DNA from: Planctomycetota bacterium
GTDB lineage: Bacteria; Planctomycetota; Planctomycetia; Pirellulales; Thermoguttaceae
DNA: 44,539 nucleotides
Assembly: GCA_029550925.1 (NCBI GenBank)
Contig: JAKPGL010000090.1
Coordinates: 1 to 44,539 of the forward strand
Reading direction: 5' to 3'
The first letter of the stretch is position 1. Every line of letters begins with the position of its first letter. A program made the translations under genes and the position numbers. Below the pieces are notes generated by a model, which had not been told where the DNA came from, ran no database searches, and worked only from the letters and a program-made list of their open reading frames with translations. Positions 1-9,078 of the stretch are shown here, one piece after another.

Positions 1-2679
1 ATTCGGAACGACCGGGCGCATTTCGGCTTCTATGGCAACGACACTGGCGGGAATCGGACGATTCCAACCAACCAATGGACCCACCTAGTCTGGCAGTTTG
101 ACAATGGCCAGCAGCGGATCATTGTGGACGGCCGGCTGGACGCCTCCACAGGCGGACATGCCAATTTCCAAAACACCTGGGATCCGGTCCTGATTGGCCG
201 ATGGGCATCGGACAACTATTTCGACGGACTTCTAGACGAAGTGGTCATTTATAACGAGGCCCTGGCGTCCAATCAGGTGATGTACCTGGCTGGCGGCGGA
301 GATCCGACCAATTTGCCAGCAGCAAATCCTTTATCCTTTTATCCGGGCGAACCGACCGGGCCGGTGCTGCTTGGTCCGATGCTTCCCAACGGCAAGCGGA
401 ACGCCTATCAATTGGTAGTCCAGCCGGATGGACTTACCTGGGACCAGGCCCGGGTGGATGCCGCCCAGCATACCTATATGGGCGTGCCGGGGCACTTGGT
501 GACCATCCACAACACCTCCGAAAATGCCTTCGTCCATGCCTTCGGATCGGACCAGCGGTGGATCGGCTTTACCGATAGCAATGCCACCAGCACCCTGGAC
601 GGCCAGACCATGCCCGGCGGCGGCAGCAGCACCAATCAATTCCGCTGGATCACTGGAGAACCAGTTACCTACGCCGCCTGGGCCAGCGGCGAACCAAATA
701 ATGCCGGCGGCGAAGATGCGGCCACCATCCGAGGGGATGGCCTCTGGAACGACATGCCCGCCGGCAGTACCCTCGGACAAGCCGATAGTAAATTGACTCA
801 ATATGTCATTGAATACGAAATCCAGGCTGACGGCGGCTGGCGGCTCCTGCCGAAGCTCGGTCCGGTCAAGCCGGACGGCACCCGGAACGCCTATGAAATG
901 ATCGTGAATCCTTCCACCTGGGTGGCCGCCAAGGTGGATGCCCAAAACCGCCAGTACATGGGCGTCCAGGGCCATCTGGTTACGCTCACCTCCGCGGAGG
1001 AAGATACGTTTGTGCGTACCTTTGGCAATGGCTGGATCGGGCTGACGGATGATCCGAATCATGCTCCCGGTGCGTTTGAAGGGGGCGATCAGAGCGGCTG
1101 GCCCAGCCCGCCCCAAGGCAGCACCCCCCAATATGGCGAAAAAGGCTACGGTTGGGCCTGGGTTACCGGAGAACCGCTCACCTACCATAACTGGAATAGC
1201 GCCGAGCCGAACAATGCGGGAGGTAAACATTATGCCGAGATGACCCCCGGCTGGAACGACCTGGGGGGGACTCAGACACGAAATTACGTGGTGGAATACG
1301 ACATCAACTGGCAGGCCCAGCCTGCTTTCCAGGCCCGCATGGTGCAGATCGGCTCTGGCGGTGCGGATACCCAACTGAATAGCGCTGGCGAGGCCCTGAG
1401 CGTGGCCTTGGGCTTCGGCGTCGGCGCAGCGGCGGGCAATCGCTACCAGGTCATTACCGATGCCAGCCACCAGCCGCTGGAAATCAACTACGGCAGCGGC
1501 TCCGACGGCAACTTCCCATTCGATGGCACCTATCCGAACGGCCAGGTGGACCCGGGCGAAGATTTTACCGTTCGCGTTACCTCCAGGCTCTATATCCCCG
1601 AAGGCGAATGGACCATCGCCTTTGCCGGCGACGACGGCGGTTACCTCCACCTGGACGGCATCCAGTTCATCAATCAGCTCAATACCAATAACGACTGGAA
1701 GGCCAACGACGGCACCCTGATTTGGCAGGATCAGACAGCCCATGGGGTAACCATCGGGCATTTTGTGGTTCCGCCCGGCGGCATCACCACCACACTAGAT
1801 GCAATGACTTTCGAGCGGGTTGGCGGCCAGCACTTTGAAATCTCGATCGCTCCCGGCCATTGGCCCGCCTATAACGCCCAGGCGTTTGGGCTTTTGGCCG
1901 ACGGGCAGTACGGCTGGCGAGCCACGCCCATCCCGCCACAAAACGGCTTCAACGTGGTCATGCTCCAACTGGATCCCGCTAACCCGTCCGGCTTCGACAA
2001 CGAAATCAACTCCACGCAGGAAGCTGTCCAATTGATTTCTAACGTTCGCGGGCCGGGCGATTACAATATCGGCGGCAGTGCCTATCGGGTCTCGAAGTTC
2101 ATTGTTACCCAGTCGCCGTATGTCGATTTCGGCGGGGGCGGTTCCTTCAACGAACCGACCCTGCTCTATCCGGACGGCACGAGCGACGCCGGCGAAGACT
2201 TCCTGGTCGGGGTGCAGGGCTTCATCCGGATGCCGCCGGGTACCTGGACCATCGGCTTTGCTAGCGACGACGGCGGCGTGCTCCAACTGATCAACACCCA
2301 CGGCTCGCCCATCCAGTTCTCTCAAGAGTTCAATACCGATGGGGACAGTGGCCTGGATGATACCCTGTTCTTTAATGCTCCTCGTGGTCATTCGGCCACC
2401 TGGGGCATCTTTACGCTTACCAGCGAGGCCTACCTGGAGCTGCAAGGGCTATTCTTCGAGCGGGGCGGCGGCGATTCGTTCGAAATCTTCCTAGCCAAAG
2501 GCGCCTTTACCGAGTTCAACACGACCGATTTCTTCATCTTGCGCAACGGGGTGTTTCCGGGCGTGTTGGTAGCGCCGGAGCTATTGGCCGTGGTGCCGGA
2601 GCCGAGCAGCCTGGCGCTTTTGGCCCTGGCCGGCCTGGGGCTTGTGGCGCTGGCTATCCGCCGGAGAAAGACCTCGTAG
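1..2679 (+). CDS. PEP-CTERM surface protein: LamG end, two C-type lectin-like domains, two PA14-like modules (5' truncated)
   Basis: The frame is open from base 1, so the gene begins before the window; 892 residues are visible. The first ~95 resemble the end of a LamG/concanavalin-like domain. Two C-type-lectin-like domains follow (visible residues ~133-273 and ~296-434), each with WIG, EPNNAGG and WND signatures. Two PA14-like beta modules follow, each built round a 'TIxFAxDDGG' strand. The C-terminus is a PEP-CTERM sorting tag: VPEPSS, a hydrophobic helix, then RRRK. Known of the family: such proteins are exported and processed by exosortase. Inference: a secreted or envelope-attached carbohydrate-binding protein. 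No catalytic domain is visible. The next gene carries an almost identical tag, so the pair probably shares a sorting route. No exosortase gene lies in the window. Confidence 0.85.
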   Translation: MRNDRAHFGFYGNDTGGNRTIPTNQWTHLVWQFDNGQQRIIVDGRLDASTGGHANFQNTWDPVLIGRWASDNYFDGLLDEVVIYNEALASNQVMYLAGGGDPTNLPAANPLSFYPGEPTGPVLLGPMLPNGKRNAYQLVVQPDGLTWDQARVDAAQHTYMGVPGHLVTIHNTSENAFVHAFGSDQRWIGFTDSNATSTLDGQTMPGGGSSTNQFRWITGEPVTYAAWASGEPNNAGGEDAATIRGDGLWNDMPAGSTLGQADSKLTQYVIEYEIQADGGWRLLPKLGPVKPDGTRNAYEMIVNPSTWVAAKVDAQNRQYMGVQGHLVTLTSAEEDTFVRTFGNGWIGLTDDPNHAPGAFEGGDQSGWPSPPQGSTPQYGEKGYGWAWVTGEPLTYHNWNSAEPNNAGGKHYAEMTPGWNDLGGTQTRNYVVEYDINWQAQPAFQARMVQIGSGGADTQLNSAGEALSVALGFGVGAAAGNRYQVITDASHQPLEINYGSGSDGNFPFDGTYPNGQVDPGEDFTVRVTSRLYIPEGEWTIAFAGDDGGYLHLDGIQFINQLNTNNDWKANDGTLIWQDQTAHGVTIGHFVVPPGGITTTLDAMTFERVGGQHFEISIAPGHWPAYNAQAFGLLADGQYGWRATPIPPQNGFNVVMLQLDPANPSGFDNEINSTQEAVQLISNVRGPGDYNIGGSAYRVSKFIVTQSPYVDFGGGGSFNEPTLLYPDGTSDAGEDFLVGVQGFIRMPPGTWTIGFASDDGGVLQLINTHGSPIQFSQEFNTDGDSGLDDTLFFNAPRGHSATWGIFTLTSEAYLELQGLFFERGGGDSFEIFLAKGAFTEFNTTDFFILRNGVFPGVLVAPELLAVVPEPSSLALLALAGLGLVALAIRRRKTS

Positions 2680-3101
2680 GGCCGGGGCACTGCCCCGGCC
2701 GAACGTAAGGCCAGCACCTCATCCTTGCCGGATTGCGGTGTTAGACTGGGGGGCTCTACCGTCCCGGATTGCCCATAAGGCGTAGGCCCCGCCTGCGCCG
2801 AAAATCCGGCCTGCGAAGCAGGAGGAGCTCTTGGTGGCATCCTCCGAAAGCAGTCCCTGTGGTTAACCTTGACTGTTTAGCCTGCAGTGGTTTAGCTGGG
2901 TTGGCACCGGCTGGATCCCCGGCCTTGCAAGGAAAAGGCCAAAGGTCTTTCTCCGGACCTTCGGAGAAAGCTTTTTGCTGGCAACTCTAGGGGTTTCCAT
3001 TATAATAGAGATTAATCTACAATAGTGCCTGAACTTTCCTTGACGCAGGGATTCCCCATTTGGTCCTATTTTAGTAGTGCTTTTCTATAGGAGACCCAAC
3101 G
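2680..3101. other. Intergenic region with hairpins and a promoter-like stretch
   Basis: A 10-bp GC-rich inverted repeat (2680-2689 / 2691-2700) starts at the base after the stop codon and has no T run. A T-tailed hairpin at 2947-2976 is listed separately. A TATAAT at 3001-3006 and a TTGACG at 3040-3045 could belong to promoters of the next gene, but neither has a well-spaced partner. A ribosome binding site AGGAG lies at 3089-3093. No convincing coding frame was seen. Confidence 0.4.
2947..2976 (+). terminator. Putative intrinsic terminator
   Basis: A perfect 9-bp stem (CTTTCTCCG 2947-2955 with CGGAGAAAG 2962-2970) and a 6-base loop are followed by CTTTTTG. It lies about 270 bases after the first gene's stop and before the next gene's promoter region, a plausible place to end read-through. 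Confidence 0.6.
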
Positions 3102-4580
3102 ATGTCTCGAACACTGAAGCAGCTAGCGTTAGTGGGAACCATGGGGGTAGTGGGGCTGATCTGCAACAGTAGCGCCACCGCCGGGTTAATCCATCGGTAT
3201 CTGATGGACGACGGCAGCGGTACGACGGTGAGCGATTCGGTCGGGACGGTCCCCGGTACGCTTACCGGCGGCGGCACATGGACCACCGGCCGATTCGGCG
3301 GCGCGGTGGACGCTACGGCAAGCGGCTGGATCGTCATCCCCAGCACTGGGCTTTCCACCACCGCCGGTTCCTTTGTCCAATGGGTGAAGGTGGCAACTGG
3401 GGCCAATAATTGGTCCGATACCCTGACCACGCATTTGCAGGATCCAGATTATACACCGTATCCGATGCGGTTGGAGGTAAGTAGTGACGGAACAGGCACG
3501 ATTTATGGGGTGCCGAATGGCGGCGGCGGTTGGAACACGCTTTCTACGGGAAAACCGCTTCGAGATGGTCAATGGCATCAATGGGTGGTTACCTATGATG
3601 ACGCCACGCACCAGATTGTGGCGTACTACGATGGATTGCCGGCGGGGAGTGCGTATTATTCTGCCACAGGAACCCTGACGGTAGCCAATTGGATTGTCGG
3701 CGCCCGGTCCACTTCTGGCAACGACCGATGTGCGGCTGTTTATGACAATACGGCCGTCTATGATCATGTCCTATCAGGGTGGGAAGTTTGGAAATTGTAC
3801 AACATCGCTACAGATGGAGTGAGCTTGAATGCCATGCCTCCCCTGCCTCAAGGCCGGAGCCTTCAACATCTTTATGTGTTCGACCCAGCCAGCCATCCCA
3901 GGGTGGATTTACTCCTAGATGGTGTCTCTGGCTATCATGGCAAAATCAGCGGCGGCAGTTGGAGCGTGTCGAATCCGCCGCAGGATCGGGGCGCATGGAC
4001 CAAGAGTCAAGATGCGGATGTGATTATGCTTCCGATTCCCGTCAACTTACAGGAAGGGACTTTTCTGGGGTGGTTTAAGTCGGAAACGACCTCCGGCGAT
4101 TGGAGCGATCCTATATCCACTTCCGTTCGGGATATTTATGAAGCCCATGGCCCGGACGCCATGCGAATCGAAGTGACCGGCACGCACACATATATTTTTG
4201 ACGCTCCTGGGGCCGGTACGGCCGATGCCGCTTTCGATACCACCGACGGCCAATGGCACCATTTGGCCTTGGTCTATAAAGCCGGTTCTAAGGTTCAACT
4301 GTACATTGATGGAATTCTGCGGGCCGAAACCGGCGGGATGTATAATCCGGCTCAGGCCTACGATCGCGGTTACACCATGTTAGGTACCCGGGGGATCAGT
4401 GGCACGGCTAGTTGGCGCGGCTCGGTGGGCACGTTGGCCTATTTCAACTATGCCCTTTCCGGCAGTGAAATCTATTTCTACTACAGCATGGGGTTGGTGC
4501 CGGAGCCGAGCAGCTTGGCGCTTTTGGCCCTGGGCGGCCTGGGACTGGTAGCGCTGGCTATCCGCCGGAGAAAGACCTAA
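3102..4580 (+). CDS. PEP-CTERM protein with two LamG (concanavalin-like) domains
   Basis: 492 residues. The N-terminal signal peptide probably ends near residue 27 (NSSATA/GLIHRY). Two LamG-like domains occupy about residues 28-235 and 250-462. Each has the pattern 'DGQWHxWxxxYD ... YxDGxxxG', typical of Laminin_G_3 folds. Residues 466-492 form a PEP-CTERM tag (VPEPSS, hydrophobic helix, RRRKT). AGGAG at 3089-3093 lies 8 bases before the ATG. Likely role (inference): an exported glycan-binding surface protein processed by exosortase. The DNA of the tag matches that of the preceding gene at all but 5 of 82 aligned bases, while the upstream domains differ much more. This suggests recent copying or conversion of the sorting module. 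Confidence 0.88.
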   Translation: MSRTLKQLALVGTMGVVGLICNSSATAGLIHRYLMDDGSGTTVSDSVGTVPGTLTGGGTWTTGRFGGAVDATASGWIVIPSTGLSTTAGSFVQWVKVATGANNWSDTLTTHLQDPDYTPYPMRLEVSSDGTGTIYGVPNGGGGWNTLSTGKPLRDGQWHQWVVTYDDATHQIVAYYDGLPAGSAYYSATGTLTVANWIVGARSTSGNDRCAAVYDNTAVYDHVLSGWEVWKLYNIATDGVSLNAMPPLPQGRSLQHLYVFDPASHPRVDLLLDGVSGYHGKISGGSWSVSNPPQDRGAWTKSQDADVIMLPIPVNLQEGTFLGWFKSETTSGDWSDPISTSVRDIYEAHGPDAMRIEVTGTHTYIFDAPGAGTADAAFDTTDGQWHHLALVYKAGSKVQLYIDGILRAETGGMYNPAQAYDRGYTMLGTRGISGTASWRGSVGTLAYFNYALSGSEIYFYYSMGLVPEPSSLALLALGGLGLVALAIRRRKT

Positions 4581-4616
4581 CCCGCTTGTAAGTAGCACCC
4601 GTCTGTTAGTCGCTGA

Positions 4617-4661
4617 CTCAGGCTGGACAGCCTAAGCTACCGCCTGGACAGGCTGAGCTAC
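4617..4661. repeat. Short extragenic palindromic repeats
   Basis: Two neighbouring units contain AGGCTGGACAGCCT and CCTGGACAGG cores, each followed by a GAGCTAC/AAGCTAC end. The same pattern recurs at 15467-15693, 21169-21193 and 38101-38280. It lies 37 bases after a stop codon. The function is unknown; the arrangement is REP-like. Confidence 0.6.
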
Positions 4662-4795
4662 GGAGCGACGTCTGTTTGGAGGGGATCTCACCCGGCCTGC
4701 GACCTTCGTCCTTGCGGGCGAAGTTCTTTATTCATCCAACCCTCGCCCTTGCAGGCGAGGCTCTCCCAAGGGACTGTTCCTATCGGCCAGGGCGT

Positions 4796-4804
4796 TGCTA
4801 TAAT
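4796..4804 (+). promoter_or_regulatory. Extended -10 promoter for def
   Basis: TGCTATAAT is a perfect extended -10 element (TGnTATAAT) about 86 bases before the def start. No good -35 hexamer is visible, as is usual for extended -10 promoters. The leader would be roughly 80 bases. Confidence 0.5.
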
Positions 4805-4889
4805 TGTGGGACAGACGTTTTTTCACGGCCAATTGCTTGCGGCGATTGGCCCAACTCGATCCGGCGACGTAGCGGTCAGACATTTTCCC

Positions 4890-5528
4890 ATGGAACCCAA
4901 TTCTGTCCAGCCATCTCCGGCAGCCTCTAGCCCTAAGTTGATTCGGCAGATCATTCAATATCCACACCCGACGCTTCGCCATCGGTCCAAACCGCTGCGC
5001 CGGGTCGATGGAGAGCTTCGGCAGATGATAGCCGAGATGCTGGAACTCATGTATGCCCGGGATGGAGTGGGGCTGGCGGCCAATCAGGTGGATTTGCCTT
5101 ATCGGATTTTTGTGATGAATCCGACGGGTGATCCGGCCCAAAAGGACCAGGAGTTTATTCTGATCAACCCGGAGATACTCTCTCGAAGGGGGGGGGTGGA
5201 GGAGAAGGAAGAGGGGTGCCTGAGCCTGCCGGGGATTTACGCCCCGGTCCGACGCTCGACCAAAATCGTGCTCATCGCCTACAATCTCCAGGGCCAGCAA
5301 GTGCAGTACGAATTGGAGGGGTTGGCCGCCCGGGCCGCCCAGCACGAAATCGACCATCTGGACGGCGTGTTATTCATAGATCGGCTCAGTGAAACCGCCT
5401 TGGCGGCGGTCCGGGAAAAGCTTTTAGAATTAGAACAGGAATTCCGAACCAACCGTCGGCTGGGCCTGGTCCCGGACGATCGGCAGATCGCCGCCCGGTG
5501 GGCTTCTCTGGAAGGTCTCCGGACGTAA
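4890..5528 (+). CDS. def: Peptide deformylase
   Basis: 212 residues. The enzyme is an iron or zinc hydrolase that removes the formyl group from the N-terminal methionine of nascent proteins in the cytoplasm. All three family motifs are present: GVGLAANQ (59-66), EGCLSLP (108-114, with metal ligand Cys110) and QHEIDHLDG (151-159, with His152, Glu153 and His156). The frame stays open upstream to an ATG at 4749. I chose the ATG at 4890 because the family starts shortly before 'IxxYPhPxLR' and because the extended -10 element lies at 4796-4804. No strong ribosome binding site precedes it, so the start is moderately sure. An exported phosphoesterase follows after 64 bases. Confidence 0.93.
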   Translation: MEPNSVQPSPAASSPKLIRQIIQYPHPTLRHRSKPLRRVDGELRQMIAEMLELMYARDGVGLAANQVDLPYRIFVMNPTGDPAQKDQEFILINPEILSRRGGVEEKEEGCLSLPGIYAPVRRSTKIVLIAYNLQGQQVQYELEGLAARAAQHEIDHLDGVLFIDRLSETALAAVREKLLELEQEFRTNRRLGLVPDDRQIAARWASLEGLRT

Positions 5529-5592
5529 AATAAAGAATACCAGCTTTTTTCTTGATCCGGATTCGTTTGTTAATCCTGAAAACTGATTTTTT

Positions 5593-6798
5593 ATGTACAT
5601 GAGCAGAAAATTATCCGTCTTGTGTATTTTGTGTGTATTGACATTTTTCTCCCTTGGCGGCCCCCTTTTCGCCCAAATCCCCGAAGACCTCAGACAGACG
5701 GCCCTTCGTTTGGGCAAACTCTTGGGGCCTAAACCCTATGCTAAGCCACCCAGTTGGGCCAATGCAGATACCCCGCCGCTTTTTTCTTTCGCCTGGCTAA
5801 GCGACATGCATCTGGATGGGGCCAACCAAAAACGAATGGAAGAGACCTTCTCATGGATCGACCAGCACCTGAAACCTACCTTTCTTCTGTTGACCGGGGA
5901 TAACAGCGCCATTACGCCGCCGGGACCCGATGGGACCGATCCGGCCGTGCAAAACTTGCGCCGTCAACAGTATTTCCAGAGGTGGCTGGCCGAGCATTGC
6001 AAACGCCCCTATGCGATTATCCCCGGGGACAATTGGCCGGCCGAGTTCGATCGGGTCTTTGGTCCCCGGCAATACCGGGTCCAGTGCGGCGGTTTGCATT
6101 TAGTGCTTTTGGCCCCGGACGCCATCCATCATGGACCGGGCATGGAAGGACTTTCCACCTTTGACCCGGAAACGCTCGATTGGCTGCGGAAGGACTTGGA
6201 GAAATATCGGGAGTATCCTACGTTGGTGGCCATCCATGAGCCGATCTATCCGCCCACATTTTTAGATGCGCCGGCGATTCGGAAGATCATCAAAGAGTTT
6301 CCCCAGGTCATTGGTATCTTGCAGGGGCATTTGCACATCGACATGGAGCTTCGGGATGGAAAACAAACGTATTTGGTCGCTCCGGCAGTGGGACCAGGTC
6401 AGCCGCCGTCCTTCAAACAGGTGTTGGTCTATCGCCGCACCCTGATCTTCCGGACGGCGGAAATGGACTCACAGGGCGGCCAATGGCGTTTGGTGGAAAA
6501 ATGGCAGAAGATCGACATTCCCGCGCCGTTGCAGAAATCGCTCCAGCCGGTCGGTGGGGAGAGCAACCAGTCCGCCGACCCGTCCGCCAATGGAACCAGT
6601 TGGCCGGGGCGGGAAAATCCGTTACAGATGGTCTCTTACCGGCCCCCTCGTCCGGTGCGGGACGAACCGGCCCTAGCACGCCGTGCGGGACAATTGATGG
6701 AGATGGCCCGGCAATTCCTTTTGAAAGAGTCGCCCCGACTTCTGATGCCGAACAGAGGAGAACAAAAAAATCTTCCTATGTTGCTCCTCCCTCATTAG
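5593..6798 (+). CDS. Exported calcineurin-like metallophosphoesterase
   Basis: 401 residues with a signal peptide ending near GPLFAQ. The metallophosphoesterase motifs appear in order: D-M-H in 'WLSDMHLDG', 'LLTGDNSA', a second 'IPGDNWP', 'AIHEPIYPP', and 'GHLHID' as the terminal metal-binding GHxH. Known of the family: a two-metal phosphoesterase. The substrate cannot be read from sequence. The last ~100 residues are Pro/Ser-rich and look disordered. An alternative ATG lies two codons downstream (5599); neither has a clear ribosome binding site. Inference: a periplasmic or surface phosphatase, possibly co-transcribed with def. Confidence 0.82.
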   Translation: MYMSRKLSVLCILCVLTFFSLGGPLFAQIPEDLRQTALRLGKLLGPKPYAKPPSWANADTPPLFSFAWLSDMHLDGANQKRMEETFSWIDQHLKPTFLLLTGDNSAITPPGPDGTDPAVQNLRRQQYFQRWLAEHCKRPYAIIPGDNWPAEFDRVFGPRQYRVQCGGLHLVLLAPDAIHHGPGMEGLSTFDPETLDWLRKDLEKYREYPTLVAIHEPIYPPTFLDAPAIRKIIKEFPQVIGILQGHLHIDMELRDGKQTYLVAPAVGPGQPPSFKQVLVYRRTLIFRTAEMDSQGGQWRLVEKWQKIDIPAPLQKSLQPVGGESNQSADPSANGTSWPGRENPLQMVSYRPPRPVRDEPALARRAGQLMEMARQFLLKESPRLLMPNRGEQKNLPMLLLPH

Positions 6799-7042
6799 TA
6801 TGCCCACCTTTCGTAGGATCACCCTGACGGTCCAGCCGGGCAAAGAGGTTGAAGCTCGCACGGACTACCTTATCTCTATCGAGCTTCTAGTTACAACCTG
6901 AACCCAGCCCCCTCCAGAATCCCGTAAAAATCCGGATACCGCGATTTATCTCTTGGTAAGAAAAAGCACTCTTGGTAGTATCTTTTCCCGCGCTGGATAA
7001 AAGGAGGGATACTCCGAATAATGGGGCAATGGAGAATCTCGC

Positions 7043-7852
7043 ATGGATGCGAGTCTTGGAGGAAATAGGAATTTTGAAGAAATCGGGAGGTTTGGGAGTT
7101 CTGGTAAAACATGGACTCCCAAAACGACCTTTTTGGTCGGTATCCTTCTGGTTTTGGCGTCCGGAGCAGCCTTGGCAGTAGATAGGCCGTTGGCCCGCTG
7201 GTTCCATCCCCAGACGGTTTCCCCGATCTCCGAGAGGGAGGCGGCAGGCCCTTCGGACCGGGTACCCGAAACTCCCCGCTCCAGAATTCCCGGAGACCTG
7301 AAACGGTTGCTTACCTGGTCGGAGGGGTTCGGCCATGCGGTGGGTGTGGTGCTGATGGGGTTAGTTATTTATCAATTAGACCCGGCCAATCGGCGGCGGT
7401 TGGTACGGGCTTTTTGTATGGCCCTGGGAAGTGGGCTTGTGGCCGACGGAATGAAACTGCTGGTCGAACGGACCCGGCCCAGGGCGTTTGACCTGGGACA
7501 GCCGATTTGGGAGAGTTTTACCGGGTTTTTGCCGGGCTTGGTTGGCGGCAGTGCGGGACAGTCGTTTCCCTCGGCCCATGCAGCGACAGCGGCCGGATGG
7601 GCGTTGGCGTTGGGGTGGCTTTATCCCCGGGGGAGATGGACTTTTGTTTTTCTAGCGTTTTTGGTCTTGTGTCAACGGGTAGAATCCAACGTCCATTTTC
7701 TGAGCGACGTGTTGGCCGGCGCAGCCGTCGGCTGTCTGGTAAGCAGTTTGTTTTTACCGGGCGGCTGGCTGAGCGGCGTCTTTGAGGGCTGGGAAAACGC
7801 CGCCATCCGTACCCCTTCTGCCGCCCCTTCTTTCCAGCCGTCGTCCCAATAG
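7043..7852 (+). CDS. PAP2-family membrane phosphatase
   Basis: 269 residues with several hydrophobic segments. The three PAP2 signatures are clear: 'KLLVERTRPR' (KxxxxxxRP), 'SFPSAHAAT' (PSxH) and 'RVESNVHFLSDVLAGAAVG' (SRxxxxxHxxxD type). Known of the family: dephosphorylation of phosphatidic acid, phosphatidylglycerophosphate or undecaprenyl pyrophosphate at the membrane. The exact substrate is undetermined. GGAG at 7031-7034 lies 8 bases before the ATG. The next gene, a membrane methyltransferase-like protein, begins 26 bases after the stop and a glycosyltransferase follows, so a lipid or envelope-glycolipid operon is plausible (inference). The first ~30 residues are polar and unusual for the family. 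Confidence 0.85.
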   Translation: MDASLGGNRNFEEIGRFGSSGKTWTPKTTFLVGILLVLASGAALAVDRPLARWFHPQTVSPISEREAAGPSDRVPETPRSRIPGDLKRLLTWSEGFGHAVGVVLMGLVIYQLDPANRRRLVRAFCMALGSGLVADGMKLLVERTRPRAFDLGQPIWESFTGFLPGLVGGSAGQSFPSAHAATAAGWALALGWLYPRGRWTFVFLAFLVLCQRVESNVHFLSDVLAGAAVGCLVSSLFLPGGWLSGVFEGWENAAIRTPSAAPSFQPSSQ

Positions 7853-7878
7853 AACCACCTCTTTGCAGAGTTTTTCCT

Positions 7879-8976
7879 ATGACGATGAGCAGTCCGACCG
7901 AATCTCTTCTGTCCGGCCCACCCAGAGCGGTTGTTTCACGAAGCAGCGATCGGCCTTGTCAGGAGGTTGAAAGAAAATCAGTTTCTGTGCCGACAGTTTC
8001 CCGTTGGGTGGATTGGGGGCGTTGGATGTTTCGGCATCGGGGTTGGATATTTGCTCCTCTGGGGGGGATTTTGGTTTTTCAGGCCCTGGCAAAATACTCT
8101 CAGACGGTGTGGGAGATTGGGAACGGCATTTCCGGGTTCTATCTGGCAGCGGTTGGTTTTTTGGCGTTGGGGATATGTATTCGGTTGCATGTGGCGGGCC
8201 GGGCCCGGCCTGGGACTTCGAGTCGGGGGGTTACCTTCGAGGCCGGGCAACTGATCACCACCGGCATGTACGCCTATGTGCGAAACCCGCTGTATTTGGC
8301 CAATTTGACGATCTGGGCTGGCCTGGCCTTGCTGGTGGGCCCTACGTGGTGGGCCGGACTTTTGGTAGGTTTGGCCGCTTTCTTCTATCACACCATCGTC
8401 CTGGCCGAGGAAGAGTATCTAGCAGGCCGATACCCAAGCCAATACGCCGACTACTGCCGGCAAGTCCCCCGCTGGATTCCCAATCTCGTTCGGGTGTTCC
8501 AGATCGGAGAGGCAAAAAATCCGCTTCCCTTTCCGGCCGATGAAGGCATTGTCGATCGGGCGCTTATTTTACCGGAATCTTTCGTGTCGGATATTGCCAG
8601 GGGGTGTGGGGAACAGCCGCCATTCCGGACGGCAGAGAAAGTCGCTCTTCTAGGCTCACCCTCTCCCCCGTGCAGGAAAACCTTCACTTGGCGGCGGGCG
8701 CTGTTCCGAGAAGCCGACAGTATCATGCTGGTTTTGATGGCCGGTTGGGTGCTGGCGGGATTGGGCGTCGGACGGCTCCCCTGGGAATTGCCTCCGGGAA
8801 GGTTAGGGACGATTGGGCTGGGGGCCCTAGCAGCCGCGGCGGTGGGCTGGGGGTGGATCAAATGGCTCAAAAAACGTTCTTGGCCGATGGGCGTTCCCAA
8901 TCCTGCTCCGGGGGCGTCGAAAGGAGTTGCTTCTTTTTGCGCCTCGGGAAGTGTCGTTGCCTCGGCCGGGGATTAA
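7879..8976 (+). CDS. Isoprenylcysteine / phospholipid methyltransferase-like membrane protein
   Basis: 365 residues. The core (about residues 45-205) has several membrane segments and the ICMT/PEMT signature: 'TTGMYAYVRNPLYLANL', then 'AEEEYLAGRYPSQYADYCRQVPRWIP'. Known of the family: SAM-dependent methylation of small lipids or prenyl-type substrates in the membrane. Bacterial members are poorly characterised, so the substrate is open. A C-terminal extension of ~150 residues with two further hydrophobic segments is unusual and unexplained. The ATG lies 26 bases after the PAP2 gene; a second ATG at 7885 is possible. It is probably co-transcribed with its neighbours. Confidence 0.72.
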   Translation: MTMSSPTESLLSGPPRAVVSRSSDRPCQEVERKSVSVPTVSRWVDWGRWMFRHRGWIFAPLGGILVFQALAKYSQTVWEIGNGISGFYLAAVGFLALGICIRLHVAGRARPGTSSRGVTFEAGQLITTGMYAYVRNPLYLANLTIWAGLALLVGPTWWAGLLVGLAAFFYHTIVLAEEEYLAGRYPSQYADYCRQVPRWIPNLVRVFQIGEAKNPLPFPADEGIVDRALILPESFVSDIARGCGEQPPFRTAEKVALLGSPSPPCRKTFTWRRALFREADSIMLVLMAGWVLAGLGVGRLPWELPPGRLGTIGLGALAAAAVGWGWIKWLKKRSWPMGVPNPAPGASKGVASFCASGSVVASAGD

Positions 8977-9078
8977 AATAGACTGTTTCAAGGGGCTTTT
9001 TCAGGAGGCAGATGCGATTCCCATCGGCCGGTAAGGAATCGTCCAATGGTCCGGTAAGGGATTGGGGAGGTTGTTGGA

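Noticed and set aside
331-1761. A 476-residue open frame on the minus strand
   Set aside because: It lies wholly within the PEP-CTERM lectin gene on the other strand, has no family motif, and is the usual antisense shadow of a GC-rich gene.
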